A stretch of 64,000 bases of DNA from Streptomyces fungicidicus (GCF_003665435.1 NZ_CP023407.1:1922001-1986000); one strand, 5' to 3'; shown: positions 1 to 8,010, counted from the first letter of the stretch. Program-made: numbers and translations. Notes: a model not told the origin generated them from the sequence alone.

Positions 1-1
1 G

Positions 2-250
2 GAGGACGGGCTGATCGCCCAGCTGGGGGTGGGGCTGGAGCCCCGGGGGACGATCGCGCGGGACGCGGGGTTCGGCACGGAGGTGCGGGGGGTCTTCGCC
101 GCGGGGGACGCGGCGCGCGGGCAGTCGCTGATCGTGTGGGCGATCGCCGAGGGGCGGGCGGTCGCGGCGGCGGTGGACCAGTACCTGACGGGGGTGCCGA
201 GCCGGCTTCCGGCGCCGGTGGGGCCGTACGACCGTCCGATGACCGTGTGA
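2..250 (+). CDS. gltD: GltD-family oxidoreductase (glutamate synthase small-subunit-like), 3' end only
   Basis: Only the last 82 codons are inside the window; the gene enters from the left edge. The visible part ends with the FAD-binding segment typical of glutamate synthase small subunits: a GDAARGQSLIVWAIAEGR motif followed by a short tail. In this family the subunit carries electrons from NADPH through FAD to the large subunit for glutamate formation. It closely resembles the end of the complete gltD at 62093-63556, so this is a paralogue. Whether a large subunit lies upstream cannot be seen. A GltD-like oxidoreductase working with another partner is the main alternative. Confidence 0.85.
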   Translation, partial: EDGLIAQLGVGLEPRGTIARDAGFGTEVRGVFAAGDAARGQSLIVWAIAEGRAVAAAVDQYLTGVPSRLPAPVGPYDRPMTV

Positions 251-789
251 GCACACGTGCCCGTGGGGGCGGGTGGCTTTGCGGTCCCGGGGTGACGTGT
301 GCCGGGTGCGGGCCCGCGACCCAGCGCCGCACCGGTACCCGGCGTGGGTGTGGGCCGGGCGGGGTGTGCGCAGCCCGGCGCCAACGGGGTGCCGTCGCGC
401 CCACCCGTGCCGCCCCAGCGGCACGACTGCCCGCGGAGTGCGAGGGCTGGCGGCCGGCGGCACGACTGCCCGCGGAGTGCGGGGGCCGGCGGCATGGTTG
501 CCGCGGAGGGTGGAGGTGTGGATGGGCTCGGGGAGCGGAGGGGGCGAGTGCTCGCGGGGTGCGGCAGATGGAGCGGATGGCCGCCGTCGGCGCGGAGGGG
601 GCGGGGCGGGGGTGGCCGCCCGCAGTGGCTGGCGCGTCCGCGCCCCGAGGTATTCCAGCGGGCACAGTCGCGCCAGTCCGAGGACGGCCACCCCCGACCC
701 GGCCCCGACCCACCCACCCACCGTGGGGCGGCGGCGGAGTGGTGCCGGAACGCAGGGCCCTGACGGACCCCACCACCCCGCCGCCTGGT
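251..789. other. Gene-free GC-rich interval between the gltD-like gene and the methyltransferase
   Basis: About 540 bp with no frame that shows a convincing start, ribosome binding site and protein-like composition. It holds a small palindrome at the gltD stop codon (CGTGTG-AG-CACACG, 244-257) and a pair of near-identical repeats at 421-480 with a third degraded copy at about 491-510. The sequence is dominated by GGC/GCC runs. It lies between convergent genes, so it may contain transcription stops, but no classical stem with a T-run is visible. Confidence 0.6.
421..480. repeat. Tandem GC-rich intergenic repeat, 39-bp period
   Basis: The 21-base unit GCACGACTGCCCGCGGAGTG(C) occurs at 421-441 and again at 460-480, with GGCGG-type sequence between. 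A third, diverged copy (GGCATGGTTGCCGCGGAGG) starts near 490. From memory, similar GGCACGACTGCC/CCGTGCCGCC blocks occur between genes in many Streptomyces genomes. Whether this is a dispersed repeat family needs a genome-wide search. Confidence 0.6.
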
Positions 790-1593
790 CTACGGCTTGC
801 GGGCCACCGCGCCGTAGCCCGGAATGACGCCGTCGTCCTGCCCCGGCACCGGTTCACCCAGCTCCGGGTGCCACTGCTGCGGAACCTGGACGCCGGGCTC
901 GACCAGCTCCAGCCCGTCGAAGAAGCGCGCGAACTCCTCACGGGAGCGGAGCGCCAGAGTGACGCCCGCCGCCTTGAGCTTGTCCGTGGCCGCCTTCGAC
1001 TCCTCCGGAGTGAAGTCGGCCGTCGCGTGGCTGACGACCAGATAGCTCCCGGAGGGCAGCGCGTCCAGCAGCCGCCCGACCAACTCGTGCGCCCCGTCCT
1101 CGTCGGAGACGAAGTGCAACAGCGCGATCAGCGACAGCGCCACCGGCTCCCCGAAGTCGAGGACCTTCCGCGCCCCCTCCAGGATCACGTCCGGCTCACG
1201 CACATCGGCCTGGAGGTACTCGGTCACCCCCTCGTCCGTGCCGCGCAGCAGCGCCGCCGCGTGGGCCAGCACGATGGGGTCGTTGTCGCAGTACACGACA
1301 CGGGCGTCGGCCGTGATCCGCTGAGCCACCTGGTGCAGGTTGGGCTCGGTGGGGATACCGGTGCCGACGTCCAGGAACTGGCGCACCCCCTGCCCGGCCA
1401 GCCACCGCGTGGCCCGCTGCATGAACGCGCGGTTCACCCGCGCCATCACCGGCACCCGCGGGTCGAGGGTCAGCATCTGCCGGCCCATGGCCTCGTCGAC
1501 CGGGTAGTTGTCCTTGCCTCCGAGATACCAGTCGTACATCCGCGCGGGATGCGGCCTGCTCGTGTCGATCTGCACGGGGTTCTGCCCGGTCAT
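790..1593 (-). CDS. SAM-dependent methyltransferase, DUF574 family
   Basis: A 267-residue protein of the actinobacterial S-adenosylmethionine methyltransferase family once called DUF574. It has the family N-terminus (SRPHPARMYDWYLGGKDNYP), the SAM-binding strand FLDVGTGIPT, and the acidic loop VYCDNDPIV that follows the second strand. The substrate is unknown. I chose the ATG at 1593 because GGAG stands six bases before it; an in-frame ATG eight codons upstream has no comparable site. Members of this family are often found in Streptomyces near XRE/DUF397 modules, as here. A small-molecule or protein target are both possible. Confidence 0.88.
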   Translation of the reverse strand: MTGQNPVQIDTSRPHPARMYDWYLGGKDNYPVDEAMGRQMLTLDPRVPVMARVNRAFMQRATRWLAGQGVRQFLDVGTGIPTEPNLHQVAQRITADARVVYCDNDPIVLAHAAALLRGTDEGVTEYLQADVREPDVILEGARKVLDFGEPVALSLIALLHFVSDEDGAHELVGRLLDALPSGSYLVVSHATADFTPEESKAATDKLKAAGVTLALRSREEFARFFDGLELVEPGVQVPQQWHPELGEPVPGQDDGVIPGYGAVARKP

Positions 1594-1683
1594 GACGGAC
1601 TCCGTAATTCTCTGCAACTGTTAGTGATCAATTCAGTGCCAAGCCGAAATGGAAAACAAACAAGGTGGAGCGAGCAACAGACC

Positions 1684-1968
1684 TCAGGACAGCAGGAAAT
1701 CCGCCTCCCCCGCCTTCGCTCCTTCGATGAAGGCCGTCATCTCGGCCGAGGTGTAGATCAGTGCCGGCCCGTCCGGATCAGTGGACTGACGCACCGCGAT
1801 CCGGCCGTCGTCGAGCTTCATCGCCTCCAGGCAGTTCCCTCCGTTGCCACCGCTCCACGGCTTGTGCCAGCCCTCGCTGCCCAGCTCCCGCGCGGGCATT
1901 CCGTTGTAGATCCGCCCGGTGCGCACCCGCCGCGAGGACAGGGACTTCTGGGGCTTGGTGAGTTCCAT
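1684..1968 (-). CDS. DUF397 domain small protein (regulatory module partner)
   Basis: A 94-residue protein with DUF397 features: a W-x-K-[PS] segment (EGWHKPWSGGNGGNCLE), a VRQSTDPDGPAL stretch and a C-terminal F(I)EGAKAGEADF ending. DUF397 proteins are very common in Streptomyces and are usually coded directly after an XRE regulator. Here the ATG follows the regulator's TGA with no gap, and AAGGAG inside the end of the regulator serves as ribosome binding site, so the two are probably translationally coupled. In the whiJ and abaA-type loci such proteins influence development and antibiotic production. The molecular role, possibly toxin-like or signalling, is unsettled. Confidence 0.9.
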   Translation of the reverse strand: MELTKPQKSLSSRRVRTGRIYNGMPARELGSEGWHKPWSGGNGGNCLEAMKLDDGRIAVRQSTDPDGPALIYTSAEMTAFIEGAKAGEADFLLS

Positions 1969-2829
1969 TCACAACTCCTTGCGGAGATCCCGGAGGATCT
2001 CCTTCGTGCGATGTGCCGTAGCGGCCTGCGCCGCCATGCGGTCCATGACCTCGAGGTGGGTCGACACCTCGGCACGCGCGTCCAGGTAGACGGCGCCGGT
2101 CAGGTACTCGCTGTAGACCATGTCCGGAAGTTCGGGCATGGCGAATCGGAACAGCACGAACGGCCCGTACGTGCCGGGGTGCGGCCCCCCGGCGAACGTC
2201 GCGATCTGCAGCGTCACATTGGGCAGTTTCGTGGCCTCGAGCAACTTGTCGATCTGGGCACGCATCACCTCCGGGCCGCCGACCGGGCGGCGCAGCACGG
2301 TCTCGTCCATGACGACCCACATGCGGGGCGCGTCCTCACGGGTGAGCAGGTCCTGCCGCTGCATGCGCAGGGCGACGTGGCGCTCTATGTCCTCGGGCTG
2401 GGTCTGCCCTATCGCACCGGAGCGCAGCACGCCGCGCGCGTAGTCCTCGGTCTGGAGCAGTCCGGGGACGAAGTGGGGTTCGTAGCTGCGGATGAGGGAG
2501 GCGGCGCCCTCCAGGCTGACGTACATGGAGAACCAGCCGGGCAGGATGTCGTGGAAGCGCTGCCACCATCCGGGGCGGTTGGCGTCCTCCGCCAGCTGCA
2601 CGAAGGCGTCGGCCTCGTCGTCGGAAACGCCGTACGCCTTGAGCAGCATCTGGAGGTACGGGATCTTGAGCGCGACCTCGGCCATCTCCATGCGGCGGAC
2701 GGTCGCGGGTGCGACACGGAGGATGCGGGCCGCTTCCTCACGCTTGAGCCCCGCGCGTTCCCGCAGGTCCAGCAGGCGCCGGCCGAGGACGACCTGTCCG
2801 ACCGTCGGCGCGGACCGGGGTTCGCTCAC
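1969..2829 (-). CDS. XRE-type DNA-binding regulator (WhiJ-like, DUF5753)
   Basis: A 286-residue cytoplasmic regulator. Residues about 8-65 form a helix-turn-helix of the XRE/Cro type (REEAARILRVAPATVRRMEM). The remainder matches the DUF5753 region shared by WhiJ-like proteins, with FVPGLLQTEDYARG and GPFVLFRF motifs. The start is the GTG at 2829, preceded by GGGAGGTGGAGT; a longer frame to 3003 lacks a site and would run into the operator region. It is followed without a gap by the DUF397 gene and diverges from an ATPase-fold gene. Such regulators typically control their own module, and the TCGAA repeats just upstream are candidate binding sites. Confidence 0.92.
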   Translation of the reverse strand: MSEPRSAPTVGQVVLGRRLLDLRERAGLKREEAARILRVAPATVRRMEMAEVALKIPYLQMLLKAYGVSDDEADAFVQLAEDANRPGWWQRFHDILPGWFSMYVSLEGAASLIRSYEPHFVPGLLQTEDYARGVLRSGAIGQTQPEDIERHVALRMQRQDLLTREDAPRMWVVMDETVLRRPVGGPEVMRAQIDKLLEATKLPNVTLQIATFAGGPHPGTYGPFVLFRFAMPELPDMVYSEYLTGAVYLDARAEVSTHLEVMDRMAAQAATAHRTKEILRDLRKEL

Positions 2830-2841
2830 ACTCCACCTCCC

Positions 2842-2919
2842 TCGAACAAATCCTGACAGCCCGGCGGCGCCATTCGAAGATCCTTTCGAAGATCCTTCAC
2901 GCTCGAACTGATATTCGAA
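2842..2919. promoter_or_regulatory. Repeated TCGAA motifs upstream of the XRE gene (candidate operator)
   Basis: Five TCGAA cores begin at 2842, 2874, 2886, 2903 and 2915. The second and third lie in a perfect 12-bp tandem repeat (TTCGAAGATCCT, 2873-2884 and 2885-2896), and the last two are again 12 bp apart. TTCGAA is itself palindromic. Position directly upstream of the XRE start suggests autoregulation; binding is inferred. Confidence 0.5.
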
Positions 2920-3021
2920 CGGATCTCCGGCGATCCCAACTGGCGCCGCGCGAAGTGCTGTTGCGAGCAGTGTGCCATGACCGTCCAGACCGTCATACCG
3001 CACTCTGCATTTTTCATAGTG

Positions 3022-3036
3022 ACACTTGCCAAGTGT
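3022..3036. promoter_or_regulatory. Perfect palindrome in the divergent promoter region
   Basis: ACACTTG-C-CAAGTGT, 7-bp arms around one base. Flanks continue the symmetry with one inserted base (GTG before, TCAC after). It sits about 17 bp before the chosen ATPase start and 190 bp from the XRE start, so it could be an operator for the plus-strand gene. Confidence 0.5.
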
Positions 3037-3052
3037 TCACGGCGGGGCGATA

Positions 3053-3769
3053 GTGGCAAGCGTGATTCCGTCCGCGCCCTTAGGAACAGACGCCGCCGCA
3101 GGTTCCGTCAGCCTCGGCGCCGCCTCGGCATCCGACCTCCCGAGGTCCGTCGCCGAGCGCCGGTTCCGCTTCGAGCTGGCCGCTCATCCGGGTTCCCCCG
3201 CCCAGGCGAGACGCCTGACACGGGCGAGGCTGACCGGCTGGTCGGTGTGCGCGGACACCTGCGACACGGCGGCCCTGGTCGTCTCCGAACTGGTCACCAA
3301 CGCCATCGTGCACACCGCGAGCAGCCGCATAGTCTGCGAGCTGCACGACGGTGGTGAGCTGGTGCGCATCGCCGTGGGCGACGAGGGCTGCGCACCGGAC
3401 CAGCCGCGGGCCAACACCCGGCAGCAGCCGGAGGACGAACACGGCAGGGGACTTCTCCTCGTCGACTCCCTGTGTCACTCCTGGGGCGCCCACGAGAACG
3501 GCACCGGCCTCCTGGTCTGGGCCGACCTCCCCCGCACGGCGGACGCCCCCGCCGAACCCGCGAAACCAGCACAAACCGCCGAACCCGCGGAGCCCACCGG
3601 CGACCTCGGCTGGGGCGCCCGTCCGAAGCCCGGCCCGCCCGGCACCCCGGACGACAGCGACCCCGACGAGCCCGAGCAGTCGCACCGCACCAGGGCGGCC
3701 GCCCCCGGGCACCGGCACCACCCGGTCCCCGCGGGCCGGCGCGCCCCCCGCACCTGGGGCCGGGCGTGA
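3053..3769 (+). CDS. Anti-sigma-factor-type ATP-binding protein (HATPase_c_2)
   Basis: A 238-residue protein whose first 150 residues form a GHKL ATPase domain of the RsbW/SpoIIAB kind: N-box ELVTNAIVHT, G1-like VGDEG and G2-like HGRGLLLVDSL. The C-terminal third is Pro/Ala/Glu-rich and probably disordered. Family members bind or phosphorylate anti-anti-sigma factors or sigma factors. I place the start at GTG 3053 behind GGCGGGGCG; a TTG at 3026 is in frame but lies inside the palindrome. The gene is divergent from the XRE/DUF397 pair, the usual arrangement of whiJ/abaA-type modules, and overlaps the next gene by four bases. Confidence 0.88.
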   Translation: MASVIPSAPLGTDAAAGSVSLGAASASDLPRSVAERRFRFELAAHPGSPAQARRLTRARLTGWSVCADTCDTAALVVSELVTNAIVHTASSRIVCELHDGGELVRIAVGDEGCAPDQPRANTRQQPEDEHGRGLLLVDSLCHSWGAHENGTGLLVWADLPRTADAPAEPAKPAQTAEPAEPTGDLGWGARPKPGPPGTPDDSDPDEPEQSHRTRAAAPGHRHHPVPAGRRAPRTWGRA

Positions 3770-4218
3770 CGGCCCTGTCCGGCACCCGCGTGCTGAGCCT
3801 GGACTCGCTGGTGCGGATCCAGCGCGGCCGGAGCACCCCCGGCACCCCCCGGCGGCTGCCCGTCCCGGAGGGGATGACCGCGCCCATGGGCTGTGACGCG
3901 GTCGCGGCGCCCGCCCGCCTCGGCCCGCTGGTGCTGCCGAGACTGCCCCGCGTGGGCTGCGTGTACGCCGACGACGCGCACTGGTGGTGGCTGGTCCCGT
4001 CCGATTCCGACTACGCCCTGGAGTGGCCCGCCCCCGCGCACTACGCGACCGGCGCGGTCCTCCCCGGCCCGTCGGACGCCTCCGGCGCCCCGGGCCTTCC
4101 CGGACTGATCCACCGCCCCGACGGCACGCTGCCCTACACGCCGCCGATCCCGCTCTACCTCACCCTGTGCCGGCTGACCGGCACCACGCCCACCTGGTCG
4201 CGCCCGGTCACCGCCTGA
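3766..4218 (+). CDS. Hypothetical protein coupled to the ATPase gene
   Basis: A 150-residue soluble protein that I do not recognise. Its GTG overlaps the ATPase stop (GTGA), implying translational coupling and a shared role. It has an Arg/Pro-rich start, a short Trp-rich segment (DDAHWWWLVPSDSDY) and a Pro-rich C-terminal half with a LYLTLCRLTG helix. No membrane segment or catalytic motif is visible. Similar short proteins sit behind such ATPases in other Streptomyces, from memory. Function is unknown. Confidence 0.75.
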   Translation: MTALSGTRVLSLDSLVRIQRGRSTPGTPRRLPVPEGMTAPMGCDAVAAPARLGPLVLPRLPRVGCVYADDAHWWWLVPSDSDYALEWPAPAHYATGAVLPGPSDASGAPGLPGLIHRPDGTLPYTPPIPLYLTLCRLTGTTPTWSRPVTA

Positions 4219-4276
4219 ACACCCCCGGGCGCTCGGCCCGGCCCGGCGACACCCGGCGGTACCCGGAGCTCCCTGG

Positions 4277-4462
4277 TCACGCCGTCGCGTCACCCCCGCC
4301 GCCGTCGCCGCGGACGATCACCAGGAACATGTCGGTCGCGAGGTCCATGACGACCTCAGCGGGCAGGCCCTCCAGGCGTCGCGCGTGCGCGAACTCCTCC
4401 GCCGGCCAGGAACCGCGCGGCCCACCCGCGGGAAAGCGTTCGAGCACCGTTCGCCCGTTCAC
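4277..4462 (-). CDS. Small hypothetical protein (61 aa)
   Basis: A possible 61-residue protein starting at a GTG with GGAGG eight bases upstream. It has a WPAEEFAHARRLEGLP segment, a hydrophobic VVMDLATDMFLVIV stretch too short and charged to be a clear membrane helix, and a Gly-rich end. The reading frame and ribosome binding site support it, but I recognise no family. It lies convergent to the preceding gene. Confidence 0.5.
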   Translation of the reverse strand: MNGRTVLERFPAGGPRGSWPAEEFAHARRLEGLPAEVVMDLATDMFLVIVRGDGGGGDATA

Positions 4463-4619
4463 CCTGCCACCTCCATGTTGCGTTGTACTCGTAAGAGTTA
4501 AACGCCAACCATGGGGCGAACGCCCTGCTCAGTGACGGTACTGAGACGTAGTTGACACCCGTTCACCGCCAAGTGTGATCCGGGCCTCGGCTCTACGGAG
4601 CAATCCGTCACCTTGTGTG

Positions 4620-5309
4620 TCAGTCGTCGTACTCGTCGTGATAGCGGACGCGGTCGCTTCCCGCGGGCGCCCCGAGAGCCGACGCGCGCCCCCTGGGTTC
4701 CTCCCACTCCTCCTGCCGGCCGAGGGCGGTGAGGTCCAGCAGGCTGGTCGTCGAGCCGAGCCCGTCGAGACCGCGCTCGTACGTCGAGTACGTGTGGAAG
4801 ACCCGGTCGCCGTCGCGCAGGAAGCAGCTCAGGCCGGGCCGCTCGGTGAGCTCCCCCTCGTCTGCGACGGTCACCTCGAAGTCCGCGTTGAACTCGGAGA
4901 GGTACGACGAGTACCAGGGCAGCGTCCAGCCCATCCGCGCCTTGAACGGCAGGATCTTCGTGTACGGCGCCCGGGAGACGGCCGCGAACGTGGTGCCCCG
5001 TGCCCTCAGGTGGGCGAGGTGACCGATCTGGTCCAGGAACCCGGAGCAGCTGCGGCATCCGGCGTCCCATTCGGGGGCGAACATGAAGTGGTACACGACG
5101 AGCTGGCGCCGCCCCTCGAAGAGGTCGGCCAGCGTGACCTTGCCGTCCCCGCCCTCGAAGACGTACTCCCGGTCGACGGCGACCATGGGCAGCCGGCGCC
5201 GCTCGGCGTTGAGCGCGTCCCGCGCGCGGGTGGCGGCCTTCTCCTTGACCAGCAGTTCCTGGCGCGCCGCGCGCCATTCGGCGCGTGAGGCGACTTCCGG
5301 AAGCGACAT
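4620..5309 (-). CDS. DUF899 thioredoxin-like family protein
   Basis: A 229-residue protein of the DUF899 family. It has a thioredoxin-like core with VVYHFMFAPEWDAGCRSCSGFLDQ, carrying a CxxC pair (Cys-Arg-Ser-Cys), followed by FAAVSRAPYTKI, FEVTVADEG and VFHTYSTYERG, all typical of the family. Members are thought to be redox-related, but no reaction is established. The ATG at 5309 has AGGAGG six bases before it; a longer frame to 5360 lacks a site. It stands alone between convergent and co-directional neighbours. Confidence 0.9.
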   Translation of the reverse strand: MSLPEVASRAEWRAARQELLVKEKAATRARDALNAERRRLPMVAVDREYVFEGGDGKVTLADLFEGRRQLVVYHFMFAPEWDAGCRSCSGFLDQIGHLAHLRARGTTFAAVSRAPYTKILPFKARMGWTLPWYSSYLSEFNADFEVTVADEGELTERPGLSCFLRDGDRVFHTYSTYERGLDGLGSTTSLLDLTALGRQEEWEEPRGRASALGAPAGSDRVRYHDEYDD

Positions 5310-5391
5310 GATTCCTCCTGTGCGACGAATCCCGTTGCCAGGAATGACCGGCGGTCGCACCGGAACTCATCGCCGCGCCGCGAAAAACTCT

Positions 5392-7242
5392 TCAGCAGAC
5401 GACGCGGTCGTGGCCCGGGGGAAGCCGCACCGCGACGCCCCCACGGGTCCGCACCCGGTCCGCGAGCTCCGCCAGCCGTTCGACGTGCCGGGGGTCGGGA
5501 CCGCCGGTGTCGTCGAGGTGGACGGCGCAGGCGGTGGTGGTGTCGACGAGGAGTTCGAGGGTGGCGGCGATGTCGTCGGTGCCGTCGGCGTGCCGGGAGA
5601 GCGACGGGAGTTCGGCGGAGGCGAGGGCGATGGCGGCGCGGGCCTCGGCGAGGGTGCGGTAGGCCTCACGGCGCAGCGCCCAGCGGGCCCGGCGGTCGCC
5701 GGACCCGCCCAGTACGTGGTCGAGGTAGGCCTGCGCGGCGCCGCCGGCCTCGGTGAGCCGGGCGCGGATGGCGTCGCCGCCGCGCTGTCCGGGCAGCGGG
5801 AGATGGCCGGCGACCAGGACGACGGCGCAGGCCAGCAGGGTCTCGCCGATGCGTCCCAGGGAGGCCTGGGGTTCGCCGCCGGCCATCACCAGGGCCAGCA
5901 CGAGCACGGTGACGACGGCGGTCTGCGCGGCGAAGTGCCGGGTGGCGACGGGGATCAGCGCCCCGCTGACCGCGACGAGGGCGACGAGGCCTTCCGGCCG
6001 GGGCAGCACGGCCGCCAGCCCGGCGAACAGGAGCGCCCCGAGCACGGTCCCGGCGGCCCGGGACAGCACCCGGGAGGCCAGCGGACCGAGGTCGGGTTTG
6101 ACGAGGAAGACGGCGGTGGCGGGAAGCCAGTACCAGTGGGTGTGCTGCCCGTACCAGTGGGTGTGGTGCAGGGCCTGGGCGAGGCCGGCGCTCGCCCCGA
6201 AGCAGAGCGCGACCCGCGTTCCGTACTCCCGGCCGCGGGCGCCGAGGACGGTGCGCAGCCGGGCGGCGCGGGACCGCTTGCGGGCGTGCAGGCCGCCGCC
6301 GTCGGCCCGGTCGAAGGCCTCGGCGGCGTGCAGCAGTGCGTCGTCGAGGGCGCGCAGTGCGGGGACGGTCCGGGAGGGGGCGGGCAGCGGGCCGGTCGGG
6401 GCGGCGCCGCGTACGGCGGTGGCGAGGCGCCGGGGTCCTTCGGAGGCGCGGGCCGGCACGGGCTCCCCGGCCCAGGCCAGCGCGGTGGCCGCCTCGGCGA
6501 GCGGCAGGGCGGCGGCGTACTGGGCGTGCAGCCGGCGTTCGGCCGCGGTGGAGGGGTGCGGCCGCAGCCGGGGCCCGGCGAGGGCGTCCTGCGCCTGGTC
6601 GAGGGCGGCGGTGAGGGCGGCCCGGCGTGCGGTGGCCGTCTCCGAGCCGGTCGCTTCGAGCAGCGCGGCGACGGCGTCGTACACCCCGGCGACGGCGTCC
6701 CGCTCGCCGTCGAACCGGAAGTTCCCGGCGAGCGAGCCGGGCGTGGGCAGCGCGAGGCGCAGCAGGAGCAGCCATCCGGCGCCGGCGAGGAAGGCGGACG
6801 CCCGCAGCCAGCCGGGCTCGGGCAGCGGCATCCCCGCCCCGACGGCGGCCCCGACCAGCAGCTGTGTCCCGACGGCGGACCCGACCGGCCCGAGCGCGCT
6901 GACCGCCCCGGCGGCCAGGCCGAGCAGGGTGAGCAGCAGGGTGAGCAGGACGGCCGGCAGATGGTCACCGGCGTACGTGCCGACGACCAGCCCCGCCGCC
7001 CCGGCGAGCGCGGGCCCGCCGATCCGTCCGACGGAGGCCCGCCGGCTGCCGGGCCGGTCGTTGATCCCGGCGAACATGGCGCCGATGGCGGCGACCACGC
7101 CGAGCGTGGGCCGCCCGGCGAGGACGGCGGCGAGCAGCAGCGGCCCGCCGCCCAGCGCACCGCGCGTGACCGCGCTCCACGGCACCGGTCCCCGCTGGGC
7201 GCGCAGGGCGTGGGCCAGCCACGGGGGTACGGCACGGGTCAC
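5392..7242 (-). CDS. FUSC family integral membrane protein (aromatic acid exporter type)
   Basis: A 616-residue membrane protein with the FUSC layout: a first block of about five or six membrane segments (residues 25-165), a soluble middle, and a second block (about 345-470) beginning THWYWLPATAVFLVKPDLG, the typical second-half signature. A soluble helical tail follows. Relatives include aromatic-acid and fusaric-acid efflux proteins; the substrate here is unknown. GTG start at 7242 with GGAG five bases upstream. A DNA direct repeat coding THWY twice lies near 6130-6170. No linked membrane-fusion partner is present. A palindrome at 7332-7364 may regulate it. Confidence 0.88.
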   Translation of the reverse strand: MTRAVPPWLAHALRAQRGPVPWSAVTRGALGGGPLLLAAVLAGRPTLGVVAAIGAMFAGINDRPGSRRASVGRIGGPALAGAAGLVVGTYAGDHLPAVLLTLLLTLLGLAAGAVSALGPVGSAVGTQLLVGAAVGAGMPLPEPGWLRASAFLAGAGWLLLLRLALPTPGSLAGNFRFDGERDAVAGVYDAVAALLEATGSETATARRAALTAALDQAQDALAGPRLRPHPSTAAERRLHAQYAAALPLAEAATALAWAGEPVPARASEGPRRLATAVRGAAPTGPLPAPSRTVPALRALDDALLHAAEAFDRADGGGLHARKRSRAARLRTVLGARGREYGTRVALCFGASAGLAQALHHTHWYGQHTHWYWLPATAVFLVKPDLGPLASRVLSRAAGTVLGALLFAGLAAVLPRPEGLVALVAVSGALIPVATRHFAAQTAVVTVLVLALVMAGGEPQASLGRIGETLLACAVVLVAGHLPLPGQRGGDAIRARLTEAGGAAQAYLDHVLGGSGDRRARWALRREAYRTLAEARAAIALASAELPSLSRHADGTDDIAATLELLVDTTTACAVHLDDTGGPDPRHVERLAELADRVRTRGGVAVRLPPGHDRVVC

Positions 7243-7718
7243 GGGGCTCCAGTCGTCGCGTCAGGGCGGAGGGTGCTCGCGGGCGACGATGACCGGGCGG
7301 AACGAAACGCGCCTCCCACGGTAATCGCTCCCGTGGAAACGAAGCGAACGCTCCCGTTTCCACGAGATGACAATGCGGACCGCGCGCCACGTCAGCGGCG
7401 CGAGACCTCGTACCGTCCTACGCTCCGTGTGGACACGGCTGTCGCCTCGACCTTCCGGGTGGGCGACCCTGCGGTCATCCCTGGTCTCCATCAAGGTGAA
7501 CGGGCCAGCCGACCCCGCGTATTCCGACGCCCGGTCGCCGGACCGCCGGGGCGCGGCGGGCACGGACGCTCCAACCCCCGTCTCTCGTAACGCCGTTGTC
7601 ACGTGTTCCACGGGTTCGGGGAGGCCGGTCCGCCCGAGGTGCGCACGGAGTGCGCCGGGAGGACGATGGAGAAGTGTGGAGATGCCCGGAAAGTGGTCAA
7701 CACCGGGGTGTGAGCAGG
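7243..7718. other. Gene-free interval upstream of the FUSC gene and the peptide locus
   Basis: About 475 bp between divergent genes. Frames here are short, lack ribosome binding sites and have atypical composition. The region is less GC-rich than its surroundings near 7300-7400 and holds the inverted repeat at 7332-7364. It must contain the promoters for both directions; no clear -35/-10 pair stood out. Confidence 0.5.
7332..7364. promoter_or_regulatory. Inverted repeat upstream of the FUSC gene
   Basis: CGTGGAAACG (7332-7341) and CGTTTCCACG (7355-7364), a perfect 10-bp inverted repeat with 13 bases between. It is 90 bp from the FUSC start, a plausible operator for a repressor of efflux. An RNA hairpin is the alternative. 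Confidence 0.5.
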
Positions 7719-7970
7719 ATGGTTGACGGTGGGACAAGGGGGCGTGGGGCCGGGGAACGGGCGGCGGACGACCCTTGTGGCGCCCGCCGTCACGACCGGC
7801 CCCGCCACCGGGCCCGTATCCCGGGATTCGCGCGTGAGGGAGCGGAGATCGGGCTGGGCGACGCCGTCACCCGGTTGACCACGGCCGTGGGGGTCCGGCC
7901 CTGCGGCGGCTGCGGCCGCAGGGCCGAGGCGCTGAACCGGTGGATGACGATCGGCGGCCGGGACCGCTGA
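7719..7970 (+). CDS. Small peptide with GLGDAV...CGGC...ALNRW motif (candidate precursor or partner)
   Basis: An 83-residue peptide if the ATG at 7719 is used; the upstream AGCAGG is a weak site, so the start is uncertain. The first 30 residues are low-complexity Arg/Gly/Ala. Then comes RIPGFAREG followed by a compact C-terminal unit: GLGDAVTRLTTAVGVRPCGGC and RRAEALNRW. The CGGC pair near a conserved amphipathic helix suggests a disulfide or metal site, or a modified core. RIPGFA recurs at the very start of the 62-residue peptide at 9071, linking the two. It heads a co-directional run with a PatG C-terminal-like protein and a PatA/G-like protease. A peptide substrate or a small adaptor are both possible. 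Confidence 0.65.
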   Translation: MVDGGTRGRGAGERAADDPCGARRHDRPRHRARIPGFAREGAEIGLGDAVTRLTTAVGVRPCGGCGRRAEALNRWMTIGGRDR

Positions 7971-8010
7971 GGCGCCTCCGGGGCGCGTAGACGATCAGGA
8001 CGGCCGGAGT

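Noticed and set aside
136..2856. A 906-codon plus-strand frame across the methyltransferase, DUF397 and XRE genes
   Set aside because: It is the antisense shadow of three well-supported minus-strand genes and crosses the intergenic repeat region.
5083..7590. An 835-codon plus-strand frame opposite the FUSC gene
   Set aside because: Gly/Gln/Arg low complexity, no ribosome binding site, and exactly antisense to a recognised membrane protein.
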